From UBA4810 sp002479215 (lineage in GTDB: Bacteria > Desulfobacterota > Syntrophia > Syntrophales > Smithellaceae): DNA of 16,388 nt. Location of the stretch: assembly GCA_049514435.1 (NCBI GenBank), contig JBEKVB010000025.1:1-16388 (forward strand). The letters run 5' to 3'. The notes beneath the pieces were generated by a model. The model was not told the DNA's origin. It did no database searches and saw nothing but the letters and a program-made list of their open reading frames with translations. Shown piece after piece: positions 8,245-15,765 of this stretch (position 1 is its first letter; each line of letters opens with the position of its first letter). Both the position numbers and the translations under genes were made by a program.

Positions 8245-9165
8245 TTGGATGCAAATTATGAAGTTGTTATTATAGGCAGTGGCCCGGCGGGCTTGGCGGC
8301 AGGAGTGTACGCAGCACGGTCGCATGTCCGCACTTTGATTCTGGAAAGGGAAACGCCAGGTGGTGAGTTAATGAATATAGACCTGATTGAGAATTATCCT
8401 GGTTATCAAGATGGAATTCCGGGGCCAGATTTAGGCTCTAATCTGTTGATGCAAACATCAAAGTTTGGTGCTGAATTACAGTTAGCTGACGTCAAACAGA
8501 TCATGCCTGGTGCAGATGCAAAAGTGGTCAAAACCTCTCAGGGAGACATTAAAACCAAAGCAGTCATTATTTCAAGTGGATCGCACTCAAAAAAAATCGG
8601 GGTGATTGGTGAGGAAGAATTCACAAATAAGGGTGTATTTTATTGCGCAGCATGTGATGGCCCTCGTTTTGCGGGCAAAGTCGTAGCGGTGGCTGGTGGA
8701 GGAGATTCCGGACTCACAGAATCGCTCTTTCTGACCAGATTTGTGTCAAAAGTTATATTAATTGAATTAATGCCCCATTTAATGGGCAACAAGACGCTCC
8801 AGGAAAGAGTTTTTTCTAATCCCAAAATAGAAGTCAAGTGCGGTGTTAGGATTAATGCAATTCGGGGTACAAATCAGGTTGAATCCTTAGAAATTTATGA
8901 TATGCCTACGGGTCAGAAAAACAGTCTGAAGGTCGATGGACTATTGGTGAGAATTGGCCTTTCGGCTAATACTGACTATTTAAAAGACACCTTAAGCATG
9001 AATGCAGTCGGTCAGGTTGTAGTAAATGATTGGATGGAAACGGAAATTCCGGGTATTTTTGCTGCCGGCGATGTCCGTCATAATTCCTCAATGCAAATTG
9101 TTACTGCGGTAGCTGATGGTGCCACAGCAGCGTTGCGGTCGCTTAAGTACTTGGGAGTTTATTAA
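8245..9165 (+). CDS. Thioredoxin-reductase-like FAD disulfide oxidoreductase
   Basis: With the TTG start at 8245 the protein has 306 residues, the usual size of low-molecular-weight thioredoxin reductases. It shows VVIIGSGPAGLAAG (FAD-binding loop, about 7-20), the redox pair FYCAACDGP (Cys134 and Cys137), GGGDSG (151-156, second dinucleotide loop) and FAAGDVR near the C-terminus. The enzyme should pass electrons through FAD and the Cys pair to a protein disulfide or selenenylsulfide. The segment that in NADPH enzymes carries HRR-x3-R reads ILIELMPHLMG, with Glu174 at the end of the strand, so NADH or another donor is more likely than NADPH. It sits 63 bases upstream of the UGSC selenoprotein gene, which makes that protein its probable substrate. 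Confidence 0.9.
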   Translation: MDANYEVVIIGSGPAGLAAGVYAARSHVRTLILERETPGGELMNIDLIENYPGYQDGIPGPDLGSNLLMQTSKFGAELQLADVKQIMPGADAKVVKTSQGDIKTKAVIISSGSHSKKIGVIGEEEFTNKGVFYCAACDGPRFAGKVVAVAGGGDSGLTESLFLTRFVSKVILIELMPHLMGNKTLQERVFSNPKIEVKCGVRINAIRGTNQVESLEIYDMPTGQKNSLKVDGLLVRIGLSANTDYLKDTLSMNAVGQVVVNDWMETEIPGIFAAGDVRHNSSMQIVTAVADGATAALRSLKYLGVY

Positions 9166-9228
9166 GGATATAATCGCAAAAAAGCGGACTATTTATACGC
9201 CCAGAAATAACATGATGGAGGCAAAAAC

Positions 9229-9768
9229 ATGGCGAAAATTATTGAAGTATTAGTTCCCACCGCTGAAACTAAGGTTGAAAAATTCCTTCTTAACCCTCGG
9301 GCTCATGATCTCAATGGGAAGGTAATCGGCTTTCTATGGGACGAGAAACCTAACGGTGACTTTCTGTTGAAATATCTTAAGGAACAGATTTCCCAGAGAT
9401 ACAAGTTGGTCGGTACGGAATGGGCCCAGGCTAATGGAGTCCATATCGCGGCAGAAGACGCTCCAGAAGTACAACAAATCTCTAGAGTCGCTGATATGGT
9501 GATAATTGCAGTCGGTGATTGAGGGGCTTGTTCGACGTGGTGTATCCACGCCGCGGCAGAGATTGAGAAAGGAGGCAAACCTACAGTTACCATTTGCACT
9601 AATCGCTTTGAAATTTTAGCCAGAACTACTGCAACTGGTTTAGGCGTGCCAAATCTCTCAATGGTTGTCGTTCCTCACCCAATCGGAGGTATTAGTGAGG
9701 AGGAAGTCAAAATAAAAGCATATGGGATTGTTGATGACGTAATTGCCCGGTTACTTGGACGACCATAG
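9229..9768 (+). CDS. UGSC-family selenoprotein; TGA at 9520-9522 read as selenocysteine
   Basis: Read normally the frame stops at TGA 9520-9522 after 97 residues. Read through, it continues 81 codons to TAG 9766-9768, giving 179 residues with Sec98. The joined sequence VIIAVGDUGACSTWCIH, then GGKPTVTICTNRFE and VVVPHPIGGISEEE, matches the layout of UGSC-motif (seleno)proteins. The Sec segment follows a hydrophobic strand, and the HPI segment lies near the C-terminus. Here the motif is U-G-A-C: Sec98 and Cys101 form a UxxC redox pair, with Cys105 nearby. A SECIS-like hairpin follows the TGA. GGAGG lies 8 bases upstream of the ATG. Its neighbours are a disulfide-reducing flavoprotein and the GWSDGLPIIPPT protein. 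A redox or reductase role is inferred; the substrate is unknown. Ordinary gene calling would miss the C-terminal half. Confidence 0.9.
9520..9522 (+). other. Selenocysteine-encoding TGA codon
   Basis: This in-frame TGA is followed by 81 sense codons whose translation continues the same protein family. The residue pattern U-G-A-C places Sec exactly where UGSC proteins carry U or C. Confidence 0.9.
9536..9550 (+). promoter_or_regulatory. Bacterial SECIS-like hairpin
   Basis: CGTGG (9536-9540) and CCACG (9546-9550) form a 5-bp stem closing the loop TGTAT. The loop begins 19 bases after the last base of the TGA, the same spacing as in E. coli fdhF mRNA by my count. A G is the second loop base, as expected for SelB recognition. 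The element lies inside the coding sequence, as bacterial SECIS elements do. Confidence 0.75.
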
Positions 9769-9875
9769 CAAGCAATTTATTCGTACCGTGATCTGCAGGA
9801 ATTGTCCTATTACAATAAGTACAACTGCCCTCTAATCACATTATCTACTGTTGACAAACCGAATGTACCTAGACT

Positions 9876-9882
9876 GAAAGGA
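9876..9882 (+). promoter_or_regulatory. Ribosome site GAAAGGA deciding the start at 9891
   Basis: GAAAGGA lies 8 bases before the ATG at 9891. The alternative ATG at 9882 overlaps this site, so 9891 is the better start. Confidence 0.6.
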
Positions 9883-9890
9883 TGGTCAAA

Positions 9891-10940
9891 ATGAATTTAA
9901 AGTTTACCTCTGAAAAATTGAAAGTCGAGGACTCTTTAGAATCAATTAATGATTTGTTCAATGAGAAGGGGTGGAGTGATGGATTACCGATAATACCACC
10001 GACTGAGCAGGCAGTGGAAAAAATGGTTTTAGGAATAAAAGGCGCCCCATCAGATGTGGTGGCAAACATTCCCCCTTGTTGGGGTGAAGCAACAATTGAA
10101 AAGATAGCTATCAACGCTGTAATGGCTGGTTGCTTGCCTGAATACATGCCGTTGATTGTTACCGCGCTTCAAGCGATGGCTGAAGAACGATTCCGCCTCG
10201 CCGAAATTCAGCCTACTACACACCCGGTGGCTCCCCTGATCATTGTCAACGGACCGATAGCTGATAAACTGCTGATCAATAGCAAATCCGGAGCATTTGG
10301 GCCTTGCTGGCGAGCAAATGCTACCATAGGGAGAGCCATCAGGTTAATTCTTTTAAATATAGGTGGAGCTGTACCTGGCAAACTGGATCTGTCCACCCAG
10401 GGTCAGCCAAGCAAATATACTTATTGCATAGCTGAAAATGAAAGTGACAGCCCATGGGAACCTCTTCATGTTGAGAAAGGTTTCAATGCTAAAACGAGCA
10501 CTATCACGGTGGTGGCCGCAGAAAATCCACATAATATTAACGATACTGTTGCCGTCACTGGTGAAGAGATGCTGATTTCGCTATGCAATGCAGTCATGAC
10601 CACGGGGAGCAATAATGTTTTGTTTCAGGAAGGCAGCCCCGTCATTGCCTTGTGTCCAGAACATGCAAGGACAATCGCTGCGGACGGTTTTTCTAAAAAC
10701 GATGTTAGGTCCTACATCTATGAAAAAGGTAGAATTCCTTTAAATCGATTTTATAAAAGGGCAATAGAGAAGCATTTCCCAGATTGGGGTGAAAACGAAC
10801 TCGTGCCGCTGACTGCCCATAAAGAAGACTTAATCATCATAGTAGTTGGCGGCCCAGGCAAACATTCAGCATATTTGCCTGCTTTTCTGCCGCCCTCAAT
10901 AACAAAAGCAATAAATGATAACCTTTTTCCAACACATTAA
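9891..10940 (+). CDS. GWSDGLPIIPPT-motif protein, UGSC-associated, function unknown
   Basis: A 349-residue cytosolic protein with no signal peptide or membrane segment. It opens with a short helical stretch and then GWSDGLPIIPPTEQAV (about 27-42), a motif I associate from memory with proteins encoded next to UGSC-family genes. Other notable places are IPPCWGEATIEK (Cys63), MAGCLPEYMPL (Cys81), FGPCWRANA (Cys139), YTYCIAENESDSPWEPLH (Cys179) and IIIVVGGPGKHSAY near the C-terminus. The repeated Cys in conserved-looking surroundings would fit a partner of a redox selenoprotein, but no catalytic family can be named. The stop codon TAA (10938-10940) is followed directly by an IS21 remnant, so the natural downstream end of the operon, including any terminator, seems to have been replaced. 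Confidence 0.75.
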   Translation: MNLKFTSEKLKVEDSLESINDLFNEKGWSDGLPIIPPTEQAVEKMVLGIKGAPSDVVANIPPCWGEATIEKIAINAVMAGCLPEYMPLIVTALQAMAEERFRLAEIQPTTHPVAPLIIVNGPIADKLLINSKSGAFGPCWRANATIGRAIRLILLNIGGAVPGKLDLSTQGQPSKYTYCIAENESDSPWEPLHVEKGFNAKTSTITVVAAENPHNINDTVAVTGEEMLISLCNAVMTTGSNNVLFQEGSPVIALCPEHARTIAADGFSKNDVRSYIYEKGRIPLNRFYKRAIEKHFPDWGENELVPLTAHKEDLIIIVVGGPGKHSAYLPAFLPPSITKAINDNLFPTH

Positions 10941-11233
10941 AAGACTACCTGACTAAATGCAACAGAGGCGATAAAGGGAAGATCTTACAGGTAATTGCCG
11001 CTCTGACCTAAAGAAATGGCTTTGAAGGCGCCCTGGAGACTGTGGATCACGCTCTGAAGTACGCGGCCACAGATATTGACAACCTGATCAATCCCCACTA
11101 CCGTATTTACAGTCAGGTCCCTGAACTGGCTCCCATGGCTCTGGCCGGGGATATTCCCGAACTGATCCGGGTGATCCCTAATTTAGCGGTTTATGATGCC
11201 AGACTGGTCAAGGCAGGTGAGTCAAAATGCTGA
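10941..11233 (+). pseudogene. istA: IS21-family transposase IstA, C-terminal remnant
   Basis: From about 10943 one frame reads YLTKCNRGDKGKILQ onward to a TAA at 11009-11011, then continues in the same frame as RNGFEGALETVDHALKYAA, VPELAPMALAGDIPEL and VYDARLVKAGESKC, ending at 11233. The tail pattern (helical repeat, PEL-x-PMAL, VYD-x2-L) resembles IS21 IstA C-termini. The N-terminal HTH and DDE catalytic domains are absent and there is an internal stop, so this is dead. It begins directly after the stop codon of the preceding gene. Its end overlaps the next start codon (ATG at 11227), as istA and istB usually do. Confidence 0.65.
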
Positions 11234-12408
11234 CAAATGAACCTCGCCTCGCCGAACGTATTGACGTTTATTCACTCAACTCAATCGGATTGCGTTTGTA
11301 CAAGGCTCATTTCGGGGTAGTGAAGCTAGTAAGCAGAGACGATATGAAAGCACTTCTCAAGGAAGCATTCGAAGCTGTCGGCGGTCAAAAGTTCACTCTC
11401 CATTTTCTACTAACTGAATGGGAACAAGTCGTGGATACATGGCAGTTAGAAAACTGGGAGCAATATCGGGATGTCGCCCGCCTTGGACGTAAAACTCGTC
11501 TGCCAGAGGCACAACGAATAATTTTGTGGTCCATTTTCGAACGTGCCCGTAAGTCGTTAAAAGAGAAAAACCTGATGACAATGCCAGCAGTATTCACCAG
11601 TTTGGCATCTGCGTTTGTCGGAAGTAAGAACATACCTTTTGATTTTGCGGTCATAGACGAAGCACAGGATATTAGTGTTTCTCAACTACTTTTCCTTGAT
11701 GCGTTAGGGGGAAAACGTCCTAATGCCCTGTTCTTCGCTGGTGACATCGGGCAACGTATATTCCAGCAACCTTTTTCCTGGAAATCACTTGGCGTTGACA
11801 TCCGTGGACGTTCACGGAATCTGAGAATAAACTACCGGACATCCCATCAAATTCGCCAACAAGCTGATCGTTTGCTTGGTCCGACGGTAACGGATATTGA
11901 CCGCAATAAAGAAATCCGTGACGATACTATTTCCATTCTCAATGGGCCTCCGCCTGTCATCCGAATATTCGCAACCTCGGAAGAAGAGATTAAATTCGTT
12001 GGGGCATGGCTCGCTGAGCAATTGAATGCCGGATTATTACCCCACGAGTTTGGCATTTTTGTACGTTCTGAGAAGCAGCTTCCGAGGGCTGAGGCGGCGG
12101 TAAAAGCCGCAAAATTATCTTTCAAAATCCTCGATTCGCATGTGGAGACAACCAGCGGTTATGCCTCCATCTGCACGATGCATTTAGCCAAAGGACTGGA
12201 GTTCCGAGCTGTAGCCGTGATGGCTTGTGATGACGAGATAATACCTTCGCAAGAACGCATAGAAGCCGTGTCAGATGATTCGGATTTGGAACAGGTCTAT
12301 AACACAGAGCGACATTTACTATATGTAGCCTGTACCCGTGCCCGTGATCACCTGTTAGTGACAGGAATTGATCCTGCATCTGAGTTTTTAGACGATTTAC
12401 GGATGTAA
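11227..12408 (+). pseudogene. UvrD/Rep-type superfamily I helicase lacking its N-terminal half, starting on istB's start codon
   Basis: The 393-residue frame carries SF1 helicase motifs II to VI: FAVIDEAQD (about 140-148), FFAGDIGQRIFQ (169-180), LRINYRTSHQIR (199-210), CTMHLAKGLEF (316-326) and YVACTRARDHLL (366-377). Motif I (Walker A, GxxGxGKT) and motif Ia are missing, so it cannot bind ATP normally. The first codons, MLTNE, look like the beginning of IstB and overlap the istA tail, after which helicase sequence starts abruptly (around 11240). The frame is therefore a chimera born by deletion or insertion. It is otherwise open and free of stops, which implies recent formation or that the shortened protein is tolerated. 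Such helicases are common in defence islands. Confidence 0.8.
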
Positions 12409-12443
12409 CAAAGGTCAGCTTAAAAATAAGGAGAATAAAACAA

Positions 12444-12542
12444 ATGGGCGAAATCACGTACCTCGCTCTGAGAAGAAAAGCATATTCAGATTTTAGATGT
12501 CACCTGTGTATTCCAGAAGCCAAACCAGAGACAAATTCGTGA
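12444..12542 (+). CDS. Small ORF of 32 residues after the helicase, possibly a truncated gene start
   Basis: AAGGAG (12428-12433) lies 10 bases before an ATG that opens MGEITYLALRRKAYSDFRC and stops at TGA 12540-12542. The good ribosome site and the spacing of 35 bases from the helicase stop suggest the beginning of a gene that once followed the helicase and was cut short. I recognise no family. It may equally be a chance ORF. Confidence 0.3.
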   Translation: MGEITYLALRRKAYSDFRCHLCIPEAKPETNS

Positions 12543-13213
12543 TAATCCATAGTACTTCACACTTCTTCCTGCGGCTGCTCTGCTGCCCCAAATGCAACTG
12601 AACATTATTGCGAAGTAATGGCTGGGAAATCTATACGGAATATACCCATAAGGCTAAGGAGGCTTTGCAATGGTCAGAGGTAAAAACAGGAGTTTCTGAC
12701 GCCTGAAAAGACGGGCCGGTTGGCGGTTTGCAAAAGAAGTCGTTTGCAAAGGCTCAGGTGGTAAATTTTTACCAATAGAAAACAATTTAGTCGCAAGAAT
12801 CACTTTGGTTTAGTGTTTCCCCCTCCACGATGTATTCTCTCATCCCAAAATTACTATACAATGAAACCAGTTGCATTTATCTTCATAGTCACCCACATGA
12901 ATCCAGTGGACTCTTATAAATGCCAGAAAGAACTGGAGTATTCTGCTCTTTTAGACTCTCCAGAAATTATTCCAAGGACACAGTGAAGTTATAGCCACCG
13001 ACGTTGCAGAGCGAATGGAACAAAAACTCCAGAGGCGTGTCTCCAGTTATGTCGTCGAGTATCTATATACAACCTTGGAGTTTGTTGCCAAGGCTAAGGC
13101 AGGACAGACCAGATATTATATTGATCCCTCTCCAACCGCTGGCGGAAAGACGAGAATTGTAACAATGTCATTATCAATTTTCGGTTGCCATAAACTTGCT
13201 TCAGTGATCATCG
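12543..13213. other. Degenerate stretch without a recognisable gene
   Basis: No frame stays open long enough for a convincing gene. Fragments include GWEIYTEYTHKAKEALQWSE (about 12620-12679, plus strand) and an ORF from ATG 13015 to 13236. The latter reads upstream in frame to about 12954 and contains ATDVAERMEQKLQRRVSSYV and GQTRYYIDPSPTAGGKTRI. Neither matches a family I know. Lying among truncated genes, the stretch is best seen as decayed mobile or defence DNA. No RNA gene or long repeat is evident. Confidence 0.4.
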
Positions 13214-13708
13214 CTATGGCCGTAAGCATTCCTTGACGGCTTTCTCCAACGTATCGACGTGGATGGGTGTCGGTGAGTTCATCTTCATTTTCCAGACCGT
13301 GTAGCCCCCTTTGATAGCTTTACCACGCAACTCATTTTGTTTTCCTTCAGAGATGAAACGCACCTGTATTTTCGTCCTGCCATCTTCCTTGATGTCGAAG
13401 AGCTTTCGTGCAACAGCATCGGACAGTAAATGGCCGCCTTTAGTATCTAAACAGAAGATATCGGCCTTCTTCCAGACAATAAAATCCGGGTAGAAACGTG
13501 CGGTATCACCCTCTGATAACAAAGGGATGAAGAAGCCACCGCTGGACGCATTCCTGTGCCATACATAGCCAACGTGGTCGAGTGCTTTAGCGAATGGCAT
13601 TTCGAACTTGTTAAAGCCGGCGTAACGGTCGTATAAGCCGTTTGTGAAAGCGGGAGCATTTTTGGGCACACGCAATGTACCGAATTTGAATGGCTCATTG
13701 CATAATTT
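13214..13708 (-). pseudogene. Type III restriction endonuclease (Res) C-terminal fragment, PD-(D/E)xK nuclease domain
   Basis: The minus-strand frame is open from 13708, just inside a TAG, to the stop at 13214; the first usable start is TTG at 13675-13673 (153 residues). It shows RYAGFNKFEMPFAKALDH and the nuclease core FYPDFIVW...IFCLDTKGGHLL: Pro63-Asp64, then Asp77-x-Lys79, a PD-x12-DxK site. This is the layout of the C-terminal nuclease domain in type III Res subunits and related helicase-nucleases. The ATP-dependent helicase part (normally several hundred residues upstream) is gone, replaced at about 13690-13710 by the recombinase fragment in the opposite direction. Hence it is a remnant, though the nuclease residues are intact. 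Confidence 0.7.
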
Positions 13709-14649
13709 CTATCGCTAAGGGTCTTAACGAACGGCTCATCCCCACGAAGGGTTCTAAAACCGGAAAACGTAAGTTTTGGCACAGTCTCACTATAAGGAGG
13801 ATGATTAAAAATTCGTCTTACATCGGTAAAACTTATTTTGGCGTTACTTCCAGAGTAAGCAGTGCAAGAACTATTGTTCACCCTCAAGATAAATGGACAC
13901 TTTTAGAAAATGTAACTCCTGCCATAATAAGTGAAGAATTATTTAACGATGCTAACGCCCAACTTGATAAGCCTAAAGTAAGAACAGGTCGACCGAAGAA
14001 TGAATATCTTTTGCGGAACCATGTTTTTTGCGCGATTTGCGGTAAACCAATGGTAGGTCATTGTATGAACAAGAAGTTTCGCTATTACCAATGTAGTAAT
14101 AATAGGATTTTTGAAAATAGTGGGCGGAAATGCCATGGTTTGCTAATACGTGCCAATGAATTGGAAGAGAAGGTGTGGAATAAAACTCGGGAAGTGTTAG
14201 AAAACCCAGAGGTTGTTTTAAAACACTTGGCCGAGGCAACTGATCAAAAGAACATCGATTCCTTGGAAAAAGATATTAAAGAATTAGAAAATAATTTACT
14301 TAATTATGAAAAACGACGGAGTAATCTGCTCGAAGCAAAGGAATTAGGCGAATTTGGTAAAAATGAGATTCTTGACCGTTTAAGCAATATCAAACATTTT
14401 CGAATTGAAGATGAAATTAAGTTAGGGGACTTGAAGAAAACCAGAGATAATATATCAAGTTTGGCAAATGCCAAAATCAAGCTCAATCATTTATACAATA
14501 ATGTGATGGACAATCTTCAAGATAGCACAATAGAAATAAAAGTCTATGCGAAGGGGAATGACACCGTAGAGATTCAGGGCATCATTCCCCTTGAATTAGC
14601 TTCATCTACCACTGCACAAACATCGGCATCAATGTTAAGTCCTGCGTAA
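13690..14649 (+). pseudogene. Serine recombinase lacking its catalytic domain
   Basis: The 319-residue frame begins inside the recombinase (DNA-binding) domain: ISIAKGLNERLIPTKGS, then RRMIKNSSYIGKTYFG. A zinc ribbon follows (Cys114-x2-Cys117, Cys135, Cys148), then a coiled coil at about 175-265, and a short tail. The N-terminal resolvase domain with the nucleophilic Ser, roughly 150 residues, is missing. The ATG at 13690 overlaps the opposing restriction-enzyme fragment, so it is probably not a native start. It could bind DNA but not recombine it. It differs in sequence from the recombinase tail at 3-509, so the two come from different elements. Confidence 0.8.
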
Positions 14650-14705
14650 ACATGAAAGATGGTGTTTGGGAAGAGTTTATATCTTTAATTCCAATATAAC
14701 GATGA

Positions 14706-14737
14706 CTATGAAAAAATTTAACTTTCTCTTTTCATAG
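14706..14737. repeat. A/T-rich inverted repeat between recombinase and flavin reductase genes
   Basis: CTATGAAAA (14706-14714) and TTTTCATAG (14729-14737) form a perfect 9-bp stem with a 14-base loop. It could be a weak transcription end after the recombinase remnant. The 188-base gap shows nothing else apart from the ribosome site AAGGA before the next gene. Confidence 0.35.
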
Positions 14738-14837
14738 CGATTTTCCAAAGACAAAAACCATGATAAAATGATATGGACGTTAGTACGCCTATCGATGGAT
14801 TTTAATTCGGAAATACCTAAATTAAGGAAAATACAAA

Positions 14838-15371
14838 ATGCCTAAAATTGAAGTAAGTTATACAGATTATCTGAAAGAAACTAACAAGATGCTTGGACAT
14901 GGTGGTTTACTACTCGCATCAGCGGATGCAAAAGGAAACCCGAATGCGATGACAATCGGCTGGGGCACTATTGGGATTATCTGGGCTAAACCGATTTTCG
15001 TCGTGTTGGTTCGCCCATCTAGATACACTTATGATTTGATTGAAGTCGCGAATGATTTCACTGTTAACGTCCCGACGCCTCAACTTGCCGATAAAGTATC
15101 GTATTGTGGCACTGTTTCAGGTCGCAACCAGAACAAGTTTAAGGCGAAGGGGCTTACTGCTGTCCCAGGCAAGAAAATCAAGTCTCCTATCATCGAGGAA
15201 TGCGTTATTAACTACGAATGCAGAGTGGTGCATAAGAACGATGTCATTCCTGATAGATTGACAGATGAGATTCGCAATAGAGCCTATCGTCAGGGAGATT
15301 TCCATCGAATCTACTTTGGTGAGATATTGGTAGTATATGCTGACATCGATGCAAAGGAAAAGTTGGCATAA
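14838..15371 (+). CDS. Flavin reductase-like FMN-binding split-barrel protein
   Basis: A complete 177-residue protein of the flavin reductase-like domain family. It opens with a helix and LLLASADAKGNPNAMTIGWG (about 25-44), the strand-turn segment that in this family contacts FMN. Next come KPIFVVLVRPSRYTYDLI (53-70), FTVNVPTPQLADKVSYCG and SGRNQNKFKAKGL, all typical of the family. Members bind FMN and act as flavin or substrate reductases, often as dimers. The family is widespread in anaerobes with unknown electron partners. AAGGA lies about 9 bases before the ATG. The gene stands alone between a recombinase remnant and a transposase remnant, with no clear operon partner. It appears intact. 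Confidence 0.88.
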   Translation: MPKIEVSYTDYLKETNKMLGHGGLLLASADAKGNPNAMTIGWGTIGIIWAKPIFVVLVRPSRYTYDLIEVANDFTVNVPTPQLADKVSYCGTVSGRNQNKFKAKGLTAVPGKKIKSPIIEECVINYECRVVHKNDVIPDRLTDEIRNRAYRQGDFHRIYFGEILVVYADIDAKEKLA

Positions 15372-15377
15372 TAAAGT

Positions 15378-15715
15378 GTTGGATAAGGAAAGTGCCGACT
15401 CTCCGCTACTTGCTCCAAGTCCCGTTATAGGCGTACCTTTTACTTGAATCCTAAACGGGATTATCGGTTGGTAGGTCTAATTCCCAGAGGGACAGCGCTC
15501 TGGCAAAAAAATATGACAGACGCACTAGCATCGAGAGAGCATACTCTGAGGAAAAAGGTAGCCATAAATTAGCAGACCCACGAGTAAGGAGACTGGAAAA
15601 GATCAAAATTCATACCTACTTAGCTTTATGTGCCCAGATCATTAAACGTATTGGAGCCGCCATAACAGAGGGCCGGATTATACCTGAAGCTTTACCTTTC
15701 CCCGTCCGGACCTAG
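15378..15715 (+). pseudogene. DDE transposase C-terminal remnant with frameshifts
   Basis: Three pieces in three frames read as one protein tail. The first is DKESADSPLLAPSPVIG (from about 15382), the second NPKRDYRLVGLIPRGTALWQ (from about 15447), and the third KKYDRRTSIERAYSEEKG (from about 15505) up to the TAG at 15713-15715. The R-x-SIER-x-YSE-x-K segment with a following ALCAQIIKRI helix is the C-terminal Glu-bearing region of DDE transposases of the IS4/IS1182 type. The second shift falls in a run of seven A (15505-15511). The remaining four fifths of the transposase are absent. It is a dead insertion-sequence fragment. Confidence 0.65.
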
Positions 15716-15736
15716 CGAACCTTTAAAAGGAGGTTA

Positions 15737-15765
15737 TTCTAATCCCGCCGTAGCCGGGATTAGAA
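15737..15765. terminator. Stem-loop after the transposase remnant
   Basis: TTCTAATCCCG (15737-15747) and CGGGATTAGAA (15755-15765) form a perfect 11-bp stem with a 7-base loop. No strong T-run follows on the plus strand. It may be a former IS terminator or end structure. An SD-like AAAAGGAGG (15725-15733) directly precedes it but leads to no gene. Confidence 0.4.

Noticed and set aside
9303..9599. Minus-strand ORF of 98 codons opposite the selenoprotein gene
   Set aside because: It lies antisense to a well supported gene, has no ribosome site worth noting and no family resemblance; it is a shadow frame.
9849..9890. TTGACA at 9851-9856 as a promoter for the GWSDGLPIIPPT gene
   Set aside because: No -10-like hexamer lies at the right distance; co-transcription with the upstream genes is simpler.
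11009..11011. TAA inside the istA remnant as a possible recoding site
   Set aside because: It is TAA, not TGA, and lies in a fragment that already lacks its catalytic domain; simple decay explains it.
12543..13213. CRISPR array or RNA gene in the degenerate stretch
   Set aside because: No regularly spaced repeats, tRNA-like cloverleaf or strong structured element was seen.
13447..13887. Minus-strand ORF of 146 codons over the recombinase/restriction junction
   Set aside because: It spans two unrelated gene fragments in another frame, and its translation resembles no family; both overlapped frames are recognisable, so this one is a shadow.
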